Origin: BOG-908 sp963751795
GTDB lineage: Bacteria > Pseudomonadota > Alphaproteobacteria > Acetobacterales > Acetobacteraceae
Assembly (NCBI GenBank): GCA_963751795.1
Contig: CAVVVI010000004.1
Span: 992,001 to 1,056,000, forward strand
Direction: 5' to 3'
Length of the DNA: 64,000 bases
Shown piece after piece: positions 16,751 through 25,234 of the stretch. Position numbers and translations under genes: made by a program. The first letter of the stretch is position 1. Each line of letters opens with the position of its first letter. Below the pieces are notes generated by a model. It saw only the letters and a program-made list of their open reading frames with translations. It was not told the origin of the DNA and did no database searches.

Positions 16751-17635
16751 TCAGGCCGCGTGGGCCATCCGGCGCTCGGCGACCTGCGTGCGCATCGCCT
16801 TCTGCAGCTTCTCGAACGCCCGCACTTCGATCTGCCGCACGCGCTCGCGGCTGATGTTGTATTGCTGGGACAGCTCCTCCAGCGTGGTCGGATTGTCCTT
16901 CAGGCGACGCTCGATCAGGATGTGCCGCTCACGGTCGTTCAGCGTGGTCAGCGCGCCGCCGAGCAGTGCCTTGCGGCCGGTCAGCTCCTCGCGTTCGGCG
17001 AGCTCGCTCTCCTGGTTCTCGCCGTCATCGACCAGCCAGTCCTGCCACTCGCCTTCGCTGTCGGCGCGGACGGGGGCATTCAGGCTGTGATCGGGTGCGG
17101 CGAGACGGCGGTTCATGCTGACCACGTCCTGCTCCGGCACACCCAGCGTGGTGGCGATCTTGGCCACGTGCTCGGGGCGCAGGTCGCCGTCCTCGATGGC
17201 CTGCATCTGGCCCTTGAGGCGACGCAGGTTGAAGAACAGCTTCTTCTGCGCGGCCGTGGTGCCCATCTTCACGAGCGACCAGCTGTGCAGGATGTATTCC
17301 TGGATGGCGGCGCGGATCCACCACATGGCGTAGGTCGCCAGGCGGAAGCCACGGTCCGGATCGAAGCGCTTGACGGCCTGCATCATGCCGACATTGCCTT
17401 CGCTGATCAGCTCGCCCACCGGCAGGCCGTAGCCGCGGTAACCCATGGCGATCTTGGCGACCAGGCGCAGATGCGAGGTGACGAGCTTATGCGCCGCCTT
17501 CATGTCCTCATTGTCGCGCCAGGCGTGGGAGAGCGACAGCTCTTCCTCAGGCGTGAGCATCGGAAATTTGCGGATCTCCTGCAGGTAGCGGGAGAGATTG
17601 CCCTCGGGGGCGACGTTGACAAAGGCTGCAGCCAT
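16751..17635 (-). CDS. rpoH: Heat-shock sigma factor RpoH (sigma-32)
   Basis: The 294-residue alternative sigma factor directs RNA polymerase to heat-shock promoters. It contains sigma region 2 (EGNVGMMQAVKRFDPDRGFRLATYAMWWIRAAIQEYI), the diagnostic RpoH box (TTAAQKKLFFNLR) and a region 4 helix-turn-helix (LEELSQQYNISRERVRQIEV). The start is the ATG at 17633-17635 because AGGAG lies 8 bases upstream; an upstream in-frame GTG (17674) lacks support. A promoter about 180 bases upstream gives a long leader that could carry translational control. Confidence 0.95.
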   Translation of the reverse strand: MAAAFVNVAPEGNLSRYLQEIRKFPMLTPEEELSLSHAWRDNEDMKAAHKLVTSHLRLVAKIAMGYRGYGLPVGELISEGNVGMMQAVKRFDPDRGFRLATYAMWWIRAAIQEYILHSWSLVKMGTTAAQKKLFFNLRRLKGQMQAIEDGDLRPEHVAKIATTLGVPEQDVVSMNRRLAAPDHSLNAPVRADSEGEWQDWLVDDGENQESELAEREELTGRKALLGGALTTLNDRERHILIERRLKDNPTTLEELSQQYNISRERVRQIEVRAFEKLQKAMRTQVAERRMAHAA

Positions 17636-17818
17636 AAAGTGGCTCCTATCTGTCCGGCGACTTAATCCGGTCACTGCCCTCTACGGCGCAGTGCGGCATA
17701 CGGTTGCGGAAAAATGGTTGGGAGCGCGAGGACGTTATCACGCTGCTCGCCGCGCCCCTGATCAGGCGGCCCGACGACGCGCTCGCCGATGCAACACGCC
17801 CGTTGCCTCGGTTCGATG

Positions 17819-17847
17819 GTGATACCGGACCGCGCCGGTCCTGTCAA
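17819..17847 (-). promoter_or_regulatory. rpoH promoter with inverted repeat filling the spacer
   Basis: On the minus strand a consensus TTGACA (17842-17847) and TATCAC (17819-17824) are 17 bases apart. The spacer holds GGACCG-N3-CGGTCC (17827-17841). A second inverted repeat, CCTGTC-N7-GACAGG (17840-17858), covers the -35. The expected transcript has a leader of about 175 bases before rpoH. Confidence 0.6.
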
Positions 17848-17884
17848 CATTCGACAGGGTAGTGCAACGAGTATCACGGCAGTG

Positions 17885-17897
17885 TGAACAGTGTTCA
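17885..17897. promoter_or_regulatory. 13-bp inverted repeat TGAACA-G-TGTTCA
   Basis: A perfect 6+1+6 inverted repeat lies 2 bases past the rluD stop and about 38 bases upstream of the rpoH -35. It could be an activator site for rpoH or part of an rluD 3' structure. Confidence 0.35.
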
Positions 17898-17899
17898 GT

Positions 17900-18859
17900 C
17901 TAGGCGATGGCGGTGAGCAAAGCCTGAAAATCGGCGGGCAGTGGCGTCTCGAAGCGAATCTCATGGCCGGTGGCGGGATGGCGGAAGCCGAGTGTCGCGG
18001 CATGCAGGGCCTGGCGCGGAAAATCTAAAAGCAGGCCCCTGCCCGGCTCGGGCATCGCGCGACTTATGGCTGGGATGCGGCGCAGATACACCGGATCGCC
18101 CACCACGGGATGGCCTGCGCTCGACAGGTGGACGCGGATCTGGTGAGTGCGTCCGGTGGCCAGGTTGCACTGCAGCAGGGTGGCGGCCGCGTGATACACG
18201 CCGAGCGTGCGGTAGCGGGTGAGCGCCGCCTTGCCGCCGCGGGTGACCAGCGCCATGCGCTTGCGGTCGCGCGGGTCCCGCCCGATCGCACCTTCGATCT
18301 CGCCCGCGGGATTGGCGGGCACGCCCCATACCAGTGCCGTGTAGGCACGCTCGATGGTGCGCGCCGCGAACGCTGCCGATAAAGCGACGAGCGCCTGCTC
18401 GGTCTTGGCGACGACCATCACGCCGGACGTGTCGCGGTCGAGCCGGTGGATGATGCCCGGGCGCCGTTCGCCGCCGATGCCGGGCAGCGAATCGCCGCAA
18501 TGGGCGAGCAGCGCGTTGACCAGCGTGCCGTCCTCGTGGCCCGGCGCAGGATGGACGACCAGGCCGGCCGGCTTGTCGAGCACGATGAGGTGGCGATCCT
18601 CGTGCAGGATGGTGAACGGGATAGCCTGCGGCTGCGGCACGGCGGAGACCGGGTCGGGCGGGGTCACCTCATACAGGCTGCCGGCGCGCACCGGATCGGC
18701 GGGCTGGGCGAACACCACGCCGTCGCGGGTGACGCGGCCGGCTTCGATGAAGGTTTTCAGGCGGGAGCGGGTTAGAGTGCCGATGGCCTCGGCAAGGAAG
18801 CGGTCGGCACGCTGGCCGGCGGCTTCCGGCGGCGCCGTCAGGCGGAAGGGTTCGGGCAT
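17900..18859 (-). CDS. rluD: RluA-family pseudouridine synthase (RluD type)
   Basis: Isomerises uridines in 23S rRNA helix 69 if it is RluD proper. The 319-residue product has an N-terminal S4 RNA-binding domain (about 15-75: RADRFLAEAIGTLTRSRLKTFIEAGRV) and the RluA catalytic domain with HRLDRDTSG (catalytic Asp141), LDKPAGLVVHPAPGH, and GRTHQIRVHL. RluD is inferred from the S4 domain and the rpoH context. It is divergent from a short membrane protein across 32 bases. Confidence 0.9.
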   Translation of the reverse strand: MPEPFRLTAPPEAAGQRADRFLAEAIGTLTRSRLKTFIEAGRVTRDGVVFAQPADPVRAGSLYEVTPPDPVSAVPQPQAIPFTILHEDRHLIVLDKPAGLVVHPAPGHEDGTLVNALLAHCGDSLPGIGGERRPGIIHRLDRDTSGVMVVAKTEQALVALSAAFAARTIERAYTALVWGVPANPAGEIEGAIGRDPRDRKRMALVTRGGKAALTRYRTLGVYHAAATLLQCNLATGRTHQIRVHLSSAGHPVVGDPVYLRRIPAISRAMPEPGRGLLLDFPRQALHAATLGFRHPATGHEIRFETPLPADFQALLTAIA

Positions 18860-18868
18860 GGTGCCCGC

Positions 18869-18876
18869 TCTATAGA
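18869..18876. promoter_or_regulatory. Symmetric -10 element between divergent genes
   Basis: TCTATAGA is palindromic, so TATAGA can serve as a -10 box on both strands: 15 bases before the plus-strand ATG (18892) and 9 bases from the rluD ATG (18859). No clear -35 is visible on either side. Confidence 0.3.
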
Positions 18877-18891
18877 AGGTTTAGGCGAAGA

Positions 18892-19167
18892 ATGCGTGCG
18901 ATGCTGGTGCTGGTGGTGGGAATGGGCGTGCTGATCGTCGCCGGCGTGGCGGTGGTGGCCGTCACCATCGTAAGCCGGATGGGCGGCCATGGCACGATCC
19001 CGGCGGCGGTGGCGCTGGCCGAGCCGGCCGGCACGCATATCGCCGGCATTGCCGCGATGGGCGATCGGCTGGCGGTGCTGCTGCAGGGCGGCGGGCCGGA
19101 TCGCGTGGTGGTGGTGGACGGACGCGGCGGCGTGCGGCTGGCCCCGGCCAGCGCAGCCGCACGCTAG
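18892..19167 (+). CDS. Short single-pass membrane protein (DUF6476-like)
   Basis: 91 residues with one N-terminal transmembrane helix (LVLVVGMGVLIVAGVAVVAVTIV, about 5-27) and a small periplasmic domain ending in short beta-like stretches (DRLAVLLQG, DRVVVVDG). It resembles the short alphaproteobacterial family annotated DUF6476 that lies next to rluD and rpoH; this is from memory of the family. Function unknown. Confidence 0.65.
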   Translation: MRAMLVLVVGMGVLIVAGVAVVAVTIVSRMGGHGTIPAAVALAEPAGTHIAGIAAMGDRLAVLLQGGGPDRVVVVDGRGGVRLAPASAAAR

Positions 19168-19180
19168 GCCGAGGCCGCGC

Positions 19181-20177
19181 CTAGAACTTGGCCGAAAGCG
19201 CCAGGGAGCCGAAGTTGAACAGGCTCTTCTGGTGCTTGAACTCGCTGGTCTGCCAGGTCTGCGTGTAGGTCAGGCGCAGGCCATAGGCCATGACGGCCAG
19301 GCCGCCTTCGAACTCGCCCACATCCCAGGTGTGATGCACGTCGCGCGAGTTGTTGCGGAACGTGCTGCCGTCCAGCGTCACGTCGTAGCCGACCGCCTGG
19401 CCGTCGGCGCCGGCGAAGGCATACCAGGCGAAGGGACGCACGGCGGTGTAGGCATCGGTGCCGTTCAGCCCGGGGGTGATGCGCGGCGCGCCGAAATCGC
19501 TCTGCAGCCCCTGGCCGAAGCGCAGCACGCCGCCGAGCTGGGCGTAGTCGCGGACGTCGCCGATGCCCAGCGTGGCCGAGGGCAGCACGTCCGTCTCGAA
19601 ACCGGCGAAGGTGGCGATCGGCAGGCGCAATGTGCGTTGGGCCAGCAGTTCGAAGGCCGGCTGATCGGGCAGCTGGTCGTGCCAGCCGCGGTTCGGCGTG
19701 TCGCCGATAATGTTGTGGAAGCCGTTCTGCACCTGCTCGCCCAGCGCGGACGGGCCGACGACACCGGCGCTCAGCGCCAGCACATCGCGCTCGGCCTGCG
19801 TGTCGTGCACCAGGCCGGCGGTGGCGATCAGCACGCCGGCATAGGGCCGGTCGTCCAGCGGCGCGGGGCGCGCCTGGGTGGCGCGCGGGGTGAAGATGCT
19901 TTGGCTGATCTCGATCGACAGCCGCGTGGTGCCGTCGCCCCAGATGCCGCGCCCGAGTGCCGCCGCCGGGCCCACATCCTGCCCGGACGTCCAGCCCAGG
20001 CGCAGCCCGCTGGTGTAGTACCTGGTCCGACGTGCCTTTCAGCGTGGAGACCGCGTCGTTTTCCACCTGGATGGTCCAGATGCTGGCCTGATCGAGCGGC
20101 GGGGCGGCCAGTGCGGGTGCGGCGGCCAGGCAGGCGCTGTAGGAGAGGCAGCAAATCCAGCGCTTCATGCTCGGCAT
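19181..20177 (-). pseudogene. lpxR: Lipid A deacylase LpxR-like, single-base frameshift
   Basis: The outer-membrane beta-barrel enzyme LpxR removes the 3'-acyloxyacyl chain of lipid A. A signal peptide (MKRWICCLSYSACLAAAPALA) and the conserved N-terminal IQVENDAV lie in one frame; the rest lies in a second frame. Deleting one base at 20021-20022 joins TLKGTSDQ to YYTSGLRLGWTSGQDVG. The family's Asn/Asp pair (VENDA), the Thr/Ser (YYTSG) and the GWHDQLPDQPAFEL histidine are then all present, and the protein ends in an aromatic beta-strand with terminal Phe (SLALSAKF). As read, the gene is broken. Confidence 0.75.
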
Positions 20178-20289
20178 CCGATCGATTGTACCTGGGGGCT
20201 TCTAAGGGGTCGCGCCGCGGCGTGGAAGTCGCAATCCCGCGCGCTCCCCTCGACCGCCCGGCGCCGGCCTTGCTAGACAGGCGCGGCCG

Positions 20290-20379
20290 GGATGGGTGGC
20301 CGAGTGGTTTAAGGCAGCGGTCTTGAAAACCGCCGAGGGTGCAAGCCCTCCGTGAGTTCGAATCTCACCCTATCCGCCA
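20290..20379 (+). tRNA. tRNA-Ser (anticodon TGA)
   Basis: A 90-nt class II tRNA with encoded CCA. The acceptor GGATGGG pairs with CCTATCC (one G-T). The anticodon stem GCGGT/ACCGC encloses CTTGAAA with anticodon TGA. A long variable arm (CGAGGGTGCAAGCCCTCC) and T-arm GTGAG-TTCGAAT-CTCAC complete it. It reads UCA and probably other UCN codons. Confidence 0.97.
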
Positions 20380-20400
20380 TTTCTGTGCGCGCCGAGGCCG

Positions 20401-22011
20401 TCACGCCGGCCGGCCGTCGGGCGCGGGCGCGGCGTCGATCAGGGCCAGCAACGTTTCCAGCCGGTCGGCTTCCTCGAACGGCTTGTCCCAGCGCAGCCGG
20501 GCGACGCGCGGGAAGCGCAGCGCTACGCCGGATTTGTGGCGGTTGGAGAGCTGGGCCGCGTCGAACGCTACTTCGAGGACCAGCCCACGCTCCACCTCGC
20601 GCACCGGGCCGTAGGCGCGCACGGTGTGGTTGCGGATCCAGCGGTCGAGCCGCACCAGCTCTTCGTCGGTGAAGCCGGAATAGGCCTTGCCGACCGGCAC
20701 CAACTCGCCATCGGCGCGCCACAGGCCGAACGTGTAGTCGGAATAGTAGCTGCTGCGTTTGCCGTGGCCACGCTGCGCGTACATCACCACCGCATCGATG
20801 GTCAGCGGATCGCGCTTCCATTTCCACCACAGGCCTTTCGGGCGGCCGGGCACGTAGGGGCTGTCCAGGCGCTTCAGCATCAGGCCTTCGATGCTGGCCG
20901 CGCGCGTGCCGGCGCGAATGGCGGCGAGCTCGTCCAGTTCGGCGAACGCAATCAGCGGCGAGAGGTCCAGCAGCGGCGATGGGTGCGCCGCCAGCCATTG
21001 CTCCAGGCGCGCGCGCCGTTGCACGAACGGCAAAGCGCGCAGATCTTCCGTGCCGTCGAACAGAATGTCGTACAGCCGCACCTGCAGCGGGAAGTCGCGC
21101 ACCATTTTGGCTGAGGCGGATTTGCGGTTGAGCCGCTGCTGCAGGTCGGCGAACGGCGCCACCGTGCCGTGGCGTACCACGAGCAATTCGCCGTCCAACA
21201 CCGCGCAGGCCGGCAGCACGCCGGCCAGTTCGGGAAAGGCCGCCGAGACATCCTCGGCGCCGCGCGAGAAGATGCGTTCGCCGCCGGCTGCGCGCACCAG
21301 CTGCACGCGGATGCCGTCCCATTTCCATTCGGCAGCGTAGGCGGCAGCATCGAGCGCCGCGAAATCGGCGGCTTCCAGCGGATGGGCCAGCATGGGCGGC
21401 CGAAACACCGGGGCACCGGCGGCATCGGGTGCGGCGGTTCTGCCTTCCAGCCAATCCCACAGGGCCGTGTAGGGCGGCGAGAGGCCGTGCCAGACTTCCT
21501 CGACATCATCGGCCGCCACGGTTTGGCCATGGCCGGCCGCGAACTCGGCCAGCGCGGTTTTTGCCAGGCGGGCGGAGGCGCCGACGCGCAGGCTGCCGGT
21601 GATCAGCTTGAGCAACGCATAGCGCACGTTGGGCCCGGAATGATCCAGCCAGCCGGCCAGCAAAGCGGGCAGTTCTGTCTTCGGGCGGTTGGACAGCGCC
21701 AGCACGATCTCGGTCACGGTCGGCGGCGTCGCCTCGGTCAGCGCGGGCCAAATCAGCGCCACCGTCTCGGCCAGGTCACCCACGAAATCGTAGCTGAGGC
21801 TGAGCAGCACGGGATCGGTGCGGGCTTCCGCCACGGCGCGGATAAGCCCGGCTTTGGCCGCGGTGAAGCTCAGCTCGCCGGTGAGTGCCGCCAGCGCCCA
21901 GCCGCGATCGGGGTCGGCTTCGGTTTCGAAGAAGCGGCGCAGCAGCGCGATCTTGGCCAGCCGGCCAGGAGTGAGCGTCAGCCGATCCAGCAAGTCGGCA
22001 AACGCTAACAA
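20401..22011 (-). CDS. ATP-dependent DNA ligase (ligase-associated repair cluster)
   Basis: The 536-residue product has an N-terminal DNA-binding domain (about 1-200), the adenylation domain with nucleotidyl Lys230 in AEWKWDGIR, further motifs FSRGAEDVS, VLDGELLV and EGLMLKRLDSPYVPGRPKGLWWKWKRDPL, and an OB domain. This is the LigB/LigC type encoded with the Lexo exonuclease, Lhr helicase and Pde phosphoesterase in bacteria. The start is TTG (22009-22011), beginning LLAFADLLDRL. It lies downstream of the exonuclease gene with an AT-rich repeat in the 96-base gap. Confidence 0.93.
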   Translation of the reverse strand: MLAFADLLDRLTLTPGRLAKIALLRRFFETEADPDRGWALAALTGELSFTAAKAGLIRAVAEARTDPVLLSLSYDFVGDLAETVALIWPALTEATPPTVTEIVLALSNRPKTELPALLAGWLDHSGPNVRYALLKLITGSLRVGASARLAKTALAEFAAGHGQTVAADDVEEVWHGLSPPYTALWDWLEGRTAAPDAAGAPVFRPPMLAHPLEAADFAALDAAAYAAEWKWDGIRVQLVRAAGGERIFSRGAEDVSAAFPELAGVLPACAVLDGELLVVRHGTVAPFADLQQRLNRKSASAKMVRDFPLQVRLYDILFDGTEDLRALPFVQRRARLEQWLAAHPSPLLDLSPLIAFAELDELAAIRAGTRAASIEGLMLKRLDSPYVPGRPKGLWWKWKRDPLTIDAVVMYAQRGHGKRSSYYSDYTFGLWRADGELVPVGKAYSGFTDEELVRLDRWIRNHTVRAYGPVREVERGLVLEVAFDAAQLSNRHKSGVALRFPRVARLRWDKPFEEADRLETLLALIDAAPAPDGRPA

Positions 22012-22060
22012 CCGACGACGCCCCGCCGAATGCTGGCTAGTGCTCGGCGCGACAGCAAAA

Positions 22061-22097
22061 GCAAAAGTTTTTTGGTTCTTTTTTTCAAAAAAGAACC
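22061..22097 (+). repeat. AT-rich hairpin repeat, copy C
   Basis: GCAAAAGTTTTTTG followed by a perfect 11-bp stem GGTTCTTTTTT / AAAAAAGAACC. It is identical in layout to copy B at 7593-7629, but the stem-base bases differ in a paired way (CCTC/GAGG versus GTTC/GAAC). It sits between the exonuclease stop and the ligase start in a same-strand gene pair. Confidence 0.75.
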
Positions 22098-22107
22098 GCT
22101 TCCTTTC

Positions 22108-23130
22108 TCAAGCTGCCTCTTCAAGCACCGCATCCCCATACCCCAACAGCCGCAACGCCCGCCCCCGCCGCCCGCTCGCCGCGATTGCGTGGATCAGCGC
22201 ATCTTCCGCCCCATGCGTCACCCAGATCTCCGGGGCGGCCACCTCGTCCAGCGTGGCCAGCAGCTCCGGCCAGTCGGCGTGGTCGCTGATCACCAGCGGC
22301 AGCTCGATGCCGCGCGCCCGCGCCCGCTGGCGCACCCGCATCCAGCCGCTGGCCAGGCAGGTGACAGGTTCGGCCATGCGGCGCGCCCAGCGATCGGCGA
22401 TGGCGCTGGGCGGCGCCAGCACGATGGCGCCGGCCAGGTCGGCGGGGGCGGCGCCGGTGGCGGGGCGCAGATCGCCCAGCGCCACACCAAGCCGCTCATA
22501 GGTTTCGCAGAGCGGAATCAGCGCGCCGTGCAGGTAGATCGGCCGCTCCCACCCGGCCTGGCGCAGCAGGGCAATCAGGCGCTGCGCCTTGCCCAGCGCG
22601 TAGCAGCCGACCACGTGGCTGCGCTCGGGGAACAGGGCCACGCTGGCAATGAGCTTCTCCGCCTCGCCCAGCGCGGGTGGGTGGATGAAGATCGGCAGCG
22701 CGAACGTCGCCTCGGTGACGAAGACGTCGCACGGTATGGCCACGAATGGCGCGCAGGTCGGGTCGGCCGCGCGCTTGTAGTCGCCGCTGATCACCGCGCG
22801 GCTGCCCTGGTATTCCAGGGCCACCTGGGCGCTGCCCAGCACGTGGCCTGCGGGCTGCAGCCAGATGCGCACCCCGCCCTGCGTCACCACCGCACCCGGT
22901 GCCAGCGCCTGCTGCCGCAGCCCGGCGCGGCCCTGGCCCATGCGGATGGTCATGATGGCGAGCGTTTCGGCGGTGGCCAGCACCGCGTTGTGGCCGGGGC
23001 GGGCGTGATCGGCATGGGCATGGGTGATGATGGCGCGGTCCACGGCCACCAGCGGGTCGATGAAGAAATTGCCCGGCCGGCAGTAGAGACCCTCGGGGCG
23101 GACGCAAAGCCAGGTGTCGGGGTGGGGCAT
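22108..23130 (-). CDS. Ligase-associated DNA exonuclease (Lexo, MBL fold)
   Basis: A 340-residue metallo-beta-lactamase/beta-CASP-type nuclease of the ligase-associated set. The zinc motif is THAHADHARPGH (His37, His39, Asp41, His42). Later features are PAGHVLGSAQV, ISGDYKRA, TEATFALP, GCYALGKAQRL and the C-terminal ISDHADWPELLATL. The ATG at 23128-23130 (MPHPDTWLCVRPEGLYCRPG) matches the family start; the frame is open far upstream only because it is antisense to the next gene. Confidence 0.92.
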   Translation of the reverse strand: MPHPDTWLCVRPEGLYCRPGNFFIDPLVAVDRAIITHAHADHARPGHNAVLATAETLAIMTIRMGQGRAGLRQQALAPGAVVTQGGVRIWLQPAGHVLGSAQVALEYQGSRAVISGDYKRAADPTCAPFVAIPCDVFVTEATFALPIFIHPPALGEAEKLIASVALFPERSHVVGCYALGKAQRLIALLRQAGWERPIYLHGALIPLCETYERLGVALGDLRPATGAAPADLAGAIVLAPPSAIADRWARRMAEPVTCLASGWMRVRQRARARGIELPLVISDHADWPELLATLDEVAAPEIWVTHGAEDALIHAIAASGRRGRALRLLGYGDAVLEEAA

Positions 23131-23278
23131 CGACGGCGTTAACGCGCGAACAGCAGGCAAGCCTTTCCCGGCGCGAGAAAAACAACCAGGCACTTTCTTC
23201 GTTGATGGACCGGAGCAAGGCCTTCCCTCCAGCCCTCGCCGTATCTTAAGACGGTCCGCACCCATCCGGAATGACTCC

Positions 23279-25175
23279 GTGGCCCCTGAAGCCGTCCGCC
23301 TCGTCGTGTGGGACCTCGACGAGACCTTCTGGCGCGGCACCCTGACCGAAGGCGGCATCCGTCTCCGGCAAGAAACGATCGACATCGTCCCCACCCTGGC
23401 CGCCCGCGGCATCGTCAGCGCCATCTGCTCGAAGAACACACTGGCAGACGTCCGGCGCGTGCTGCAGGAGGCCAGCATCTGGGAGATGTTCGTCTTCCCC
23501 AGCGTGGACTGGACGCCGAAGGGCCCGCGTTTGGCCGCCCTGGTCGAAGCCATCCAGCTGCGGCCGGCCACCATCCTGTTCATCGACGACAATCCGATGA
23601 ACCTGGCCGAAGCCGCGCACCACGTGCCCGGCCTGCAGACTGCACCGGAGACCATCATCCCCGATCTGCTGGCCGATCCGCGCCTGCGCGGCAAGGACGA
23701 CAGCGCGCTCTCCAGGCTCGCGCAATACCGCCTGCTGCAAACGCGCCAGGCCGATGCGGCCGCCGGCGGTGACACCACGGCCTTTCTGCGGGCCAGCGGC
23801 ATCACCGTCAGTTTCGAGCACGCGCTGGAGCCGCATCTCGACCGTATCGTCGAGCTGATCAACCGCACCAATCAGCTGAACTATACCAAGGCGCGGCTGC
23901 CCGAGGACGCCGAAGCGGCGCGCGCGGCACTTAAGGCGCTGCTCAGCCCGCACACCGTGCAGGCCGGCCTGCTCAGCGTGCGGGACCGTTATGGCGATTA
24001 CGGCTTCTGTGGCTTCTACGCGATGGAAAACCGGCACGGGCAGAAGCGGCGCCTGCTGCAATTCTGCTTCTCGTGCCGCGTGCTCAACATGGGCGTCGAG
24101 CGTTGGCTGTACGATCAGCTGGGGCGCCCCGCATTCAAGCTGGCCGGGCCGGTTGCCACTAGCCTCACCGAGGACGCCCCGGCGGTGGACTGGATCACCC
24201 GCGCGACGCCCCAAGCCGCAACCGCGTCCGGCAACCCGCCGCCGGCGAGGCGCCTGGCCCACGCGTTGGTGCGCGGCGGATGCGACATCCACGCCGTAGC
24301 CCACTACCTCGCCCCCCCCCGCGCAGACATTTGCCGAGGAACTGCACATCACGCGCAACCGGCGGCATATCCCGATCTCGCACTCCGCCGTGTTGCGCCT
24401 GGCCATGCAGGGCGCGTCCGAGGCGGTGGTGGCCGCGGCCGAACCGCTCGGCTTCGCGGCCGAGGATTTCCGCAGTTTCGTCACCCAGCCGCACGCGCCA
24501 GGGCCGGGATTGTGTCTGTTCAGTTTCGCGCAGGATAACTGGCAGCCGCTGTATCGCCACCGTGCCACCGGCGCGCTGCTCCCCGTGCATTGCGACGGCG
24601 CGGTGCGCCCGATGCGCAGCTTCCTCGATCGCACCGCCGAGGAGTGCCGCATTCCGGCCGATCTCTGGACCTACCTGCACGATCATTTCGAATTCGTGGG
24701 CGGCACTCCCGATCAGCTTTTCGTGGAGACGATCCGCGAGATGATGGCGCGGGCCTCGGCCGAGACGCAGCTCGTCTTCCTGCTTGGCAACGAACTTAAC
24801 CTCACCCCTGGCGACCGCAAGGTGTGCCCTGCCCCCGGCATGATCGCCCGCAACCGCCTGGTGCGCGAGGCGGCGGGCAGCGATCCGCGCGTGCATCATT
24901 TCCGGATCAGCGACTACGCGGAGGCGACCGACGGCCCCGTCGGCGGCCACCATTTCGACCGCGCGGTCTATCACCGGCTGTCGATGGCCATCCTTGAGGC
25001 TATCGAACCGGTGCTGGCGACGTCGGTCCCGGCCGACGCTGCGCCGGCCGAAGCGCCGGTGGTGCACATACCGGCTGCCGCACCGGGTGCCCCGCCGCAA
25101 TCCTGGCTCGGCCACCTCGCCGCCCGGCTACGGATGTTCGGCGGCACTCGTGCTTCGGCATACGGCCGCGCCTGA
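23279..25175 (+). pseudogene. FkbH-like HAD-IIIC protein, frameshifted in a C9 tract
   Basis: The N-terminal half is an FkbH/HAD-IIIC phosphatase: VVWDLDETFWRGTL (Asp12/Asp14), AICSKNTLADVRRVLQE, TILFIDDNPMNLAEA, and a GNAT-like second domain (RYGDYGFCGFYAME). The frame fails at a run of nine C at 24312-24320. With eight C it continues as AQTFAEELHITRNRRHIPIS and into about 270 more residues ending at 25175, a region that may be an SGNH-type esterase (HFRISDYAEATDGPVGGHHFD) but is not securely assigned. The start is a GTG at 23279. FkbH-type proteins serve glyceryl or other acyl transfer to polyketides or surface sugars. Confidence 0.75.
24312..24320 (+). repeat. C9 homopolymer tract at the frameshift
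   Basis: Nine consecutive C inside the FkbH-like gene. Eight C restore the reading frame across the whole ~631-codon gene. Such tracts are slippage sites in vivo and error sites in sequencing. Confidence 0.8.
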
Positions 25176-25197
25176 TCGATCGCCGGGCGGCATTGCT

Positions 25198-25211
25198 GCC
25201 GGGCTCCCGGC
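25198..25211. terminator. Short hairpin between convergent genes
   Basis: GCCGGG-CT-CCCGGC lies between the convergent FkbH-like and VOC genes. The stem is short and there is no T tract. Confidence 0.3.
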
Positions 25212-25234
25212 GCGGGGTGGCGGGTGCGAGGTCG

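Noticed and set aside
17885..17897. TGAACAGTGTTCA as a LexA (SOS) box
   Set aside because: Alphaproteobacterial SOS boxes are GTTC-N7-GTTC and E. coli boxes CTGT-N8-ACAG; GAAC-N3-GTTC fits neither.
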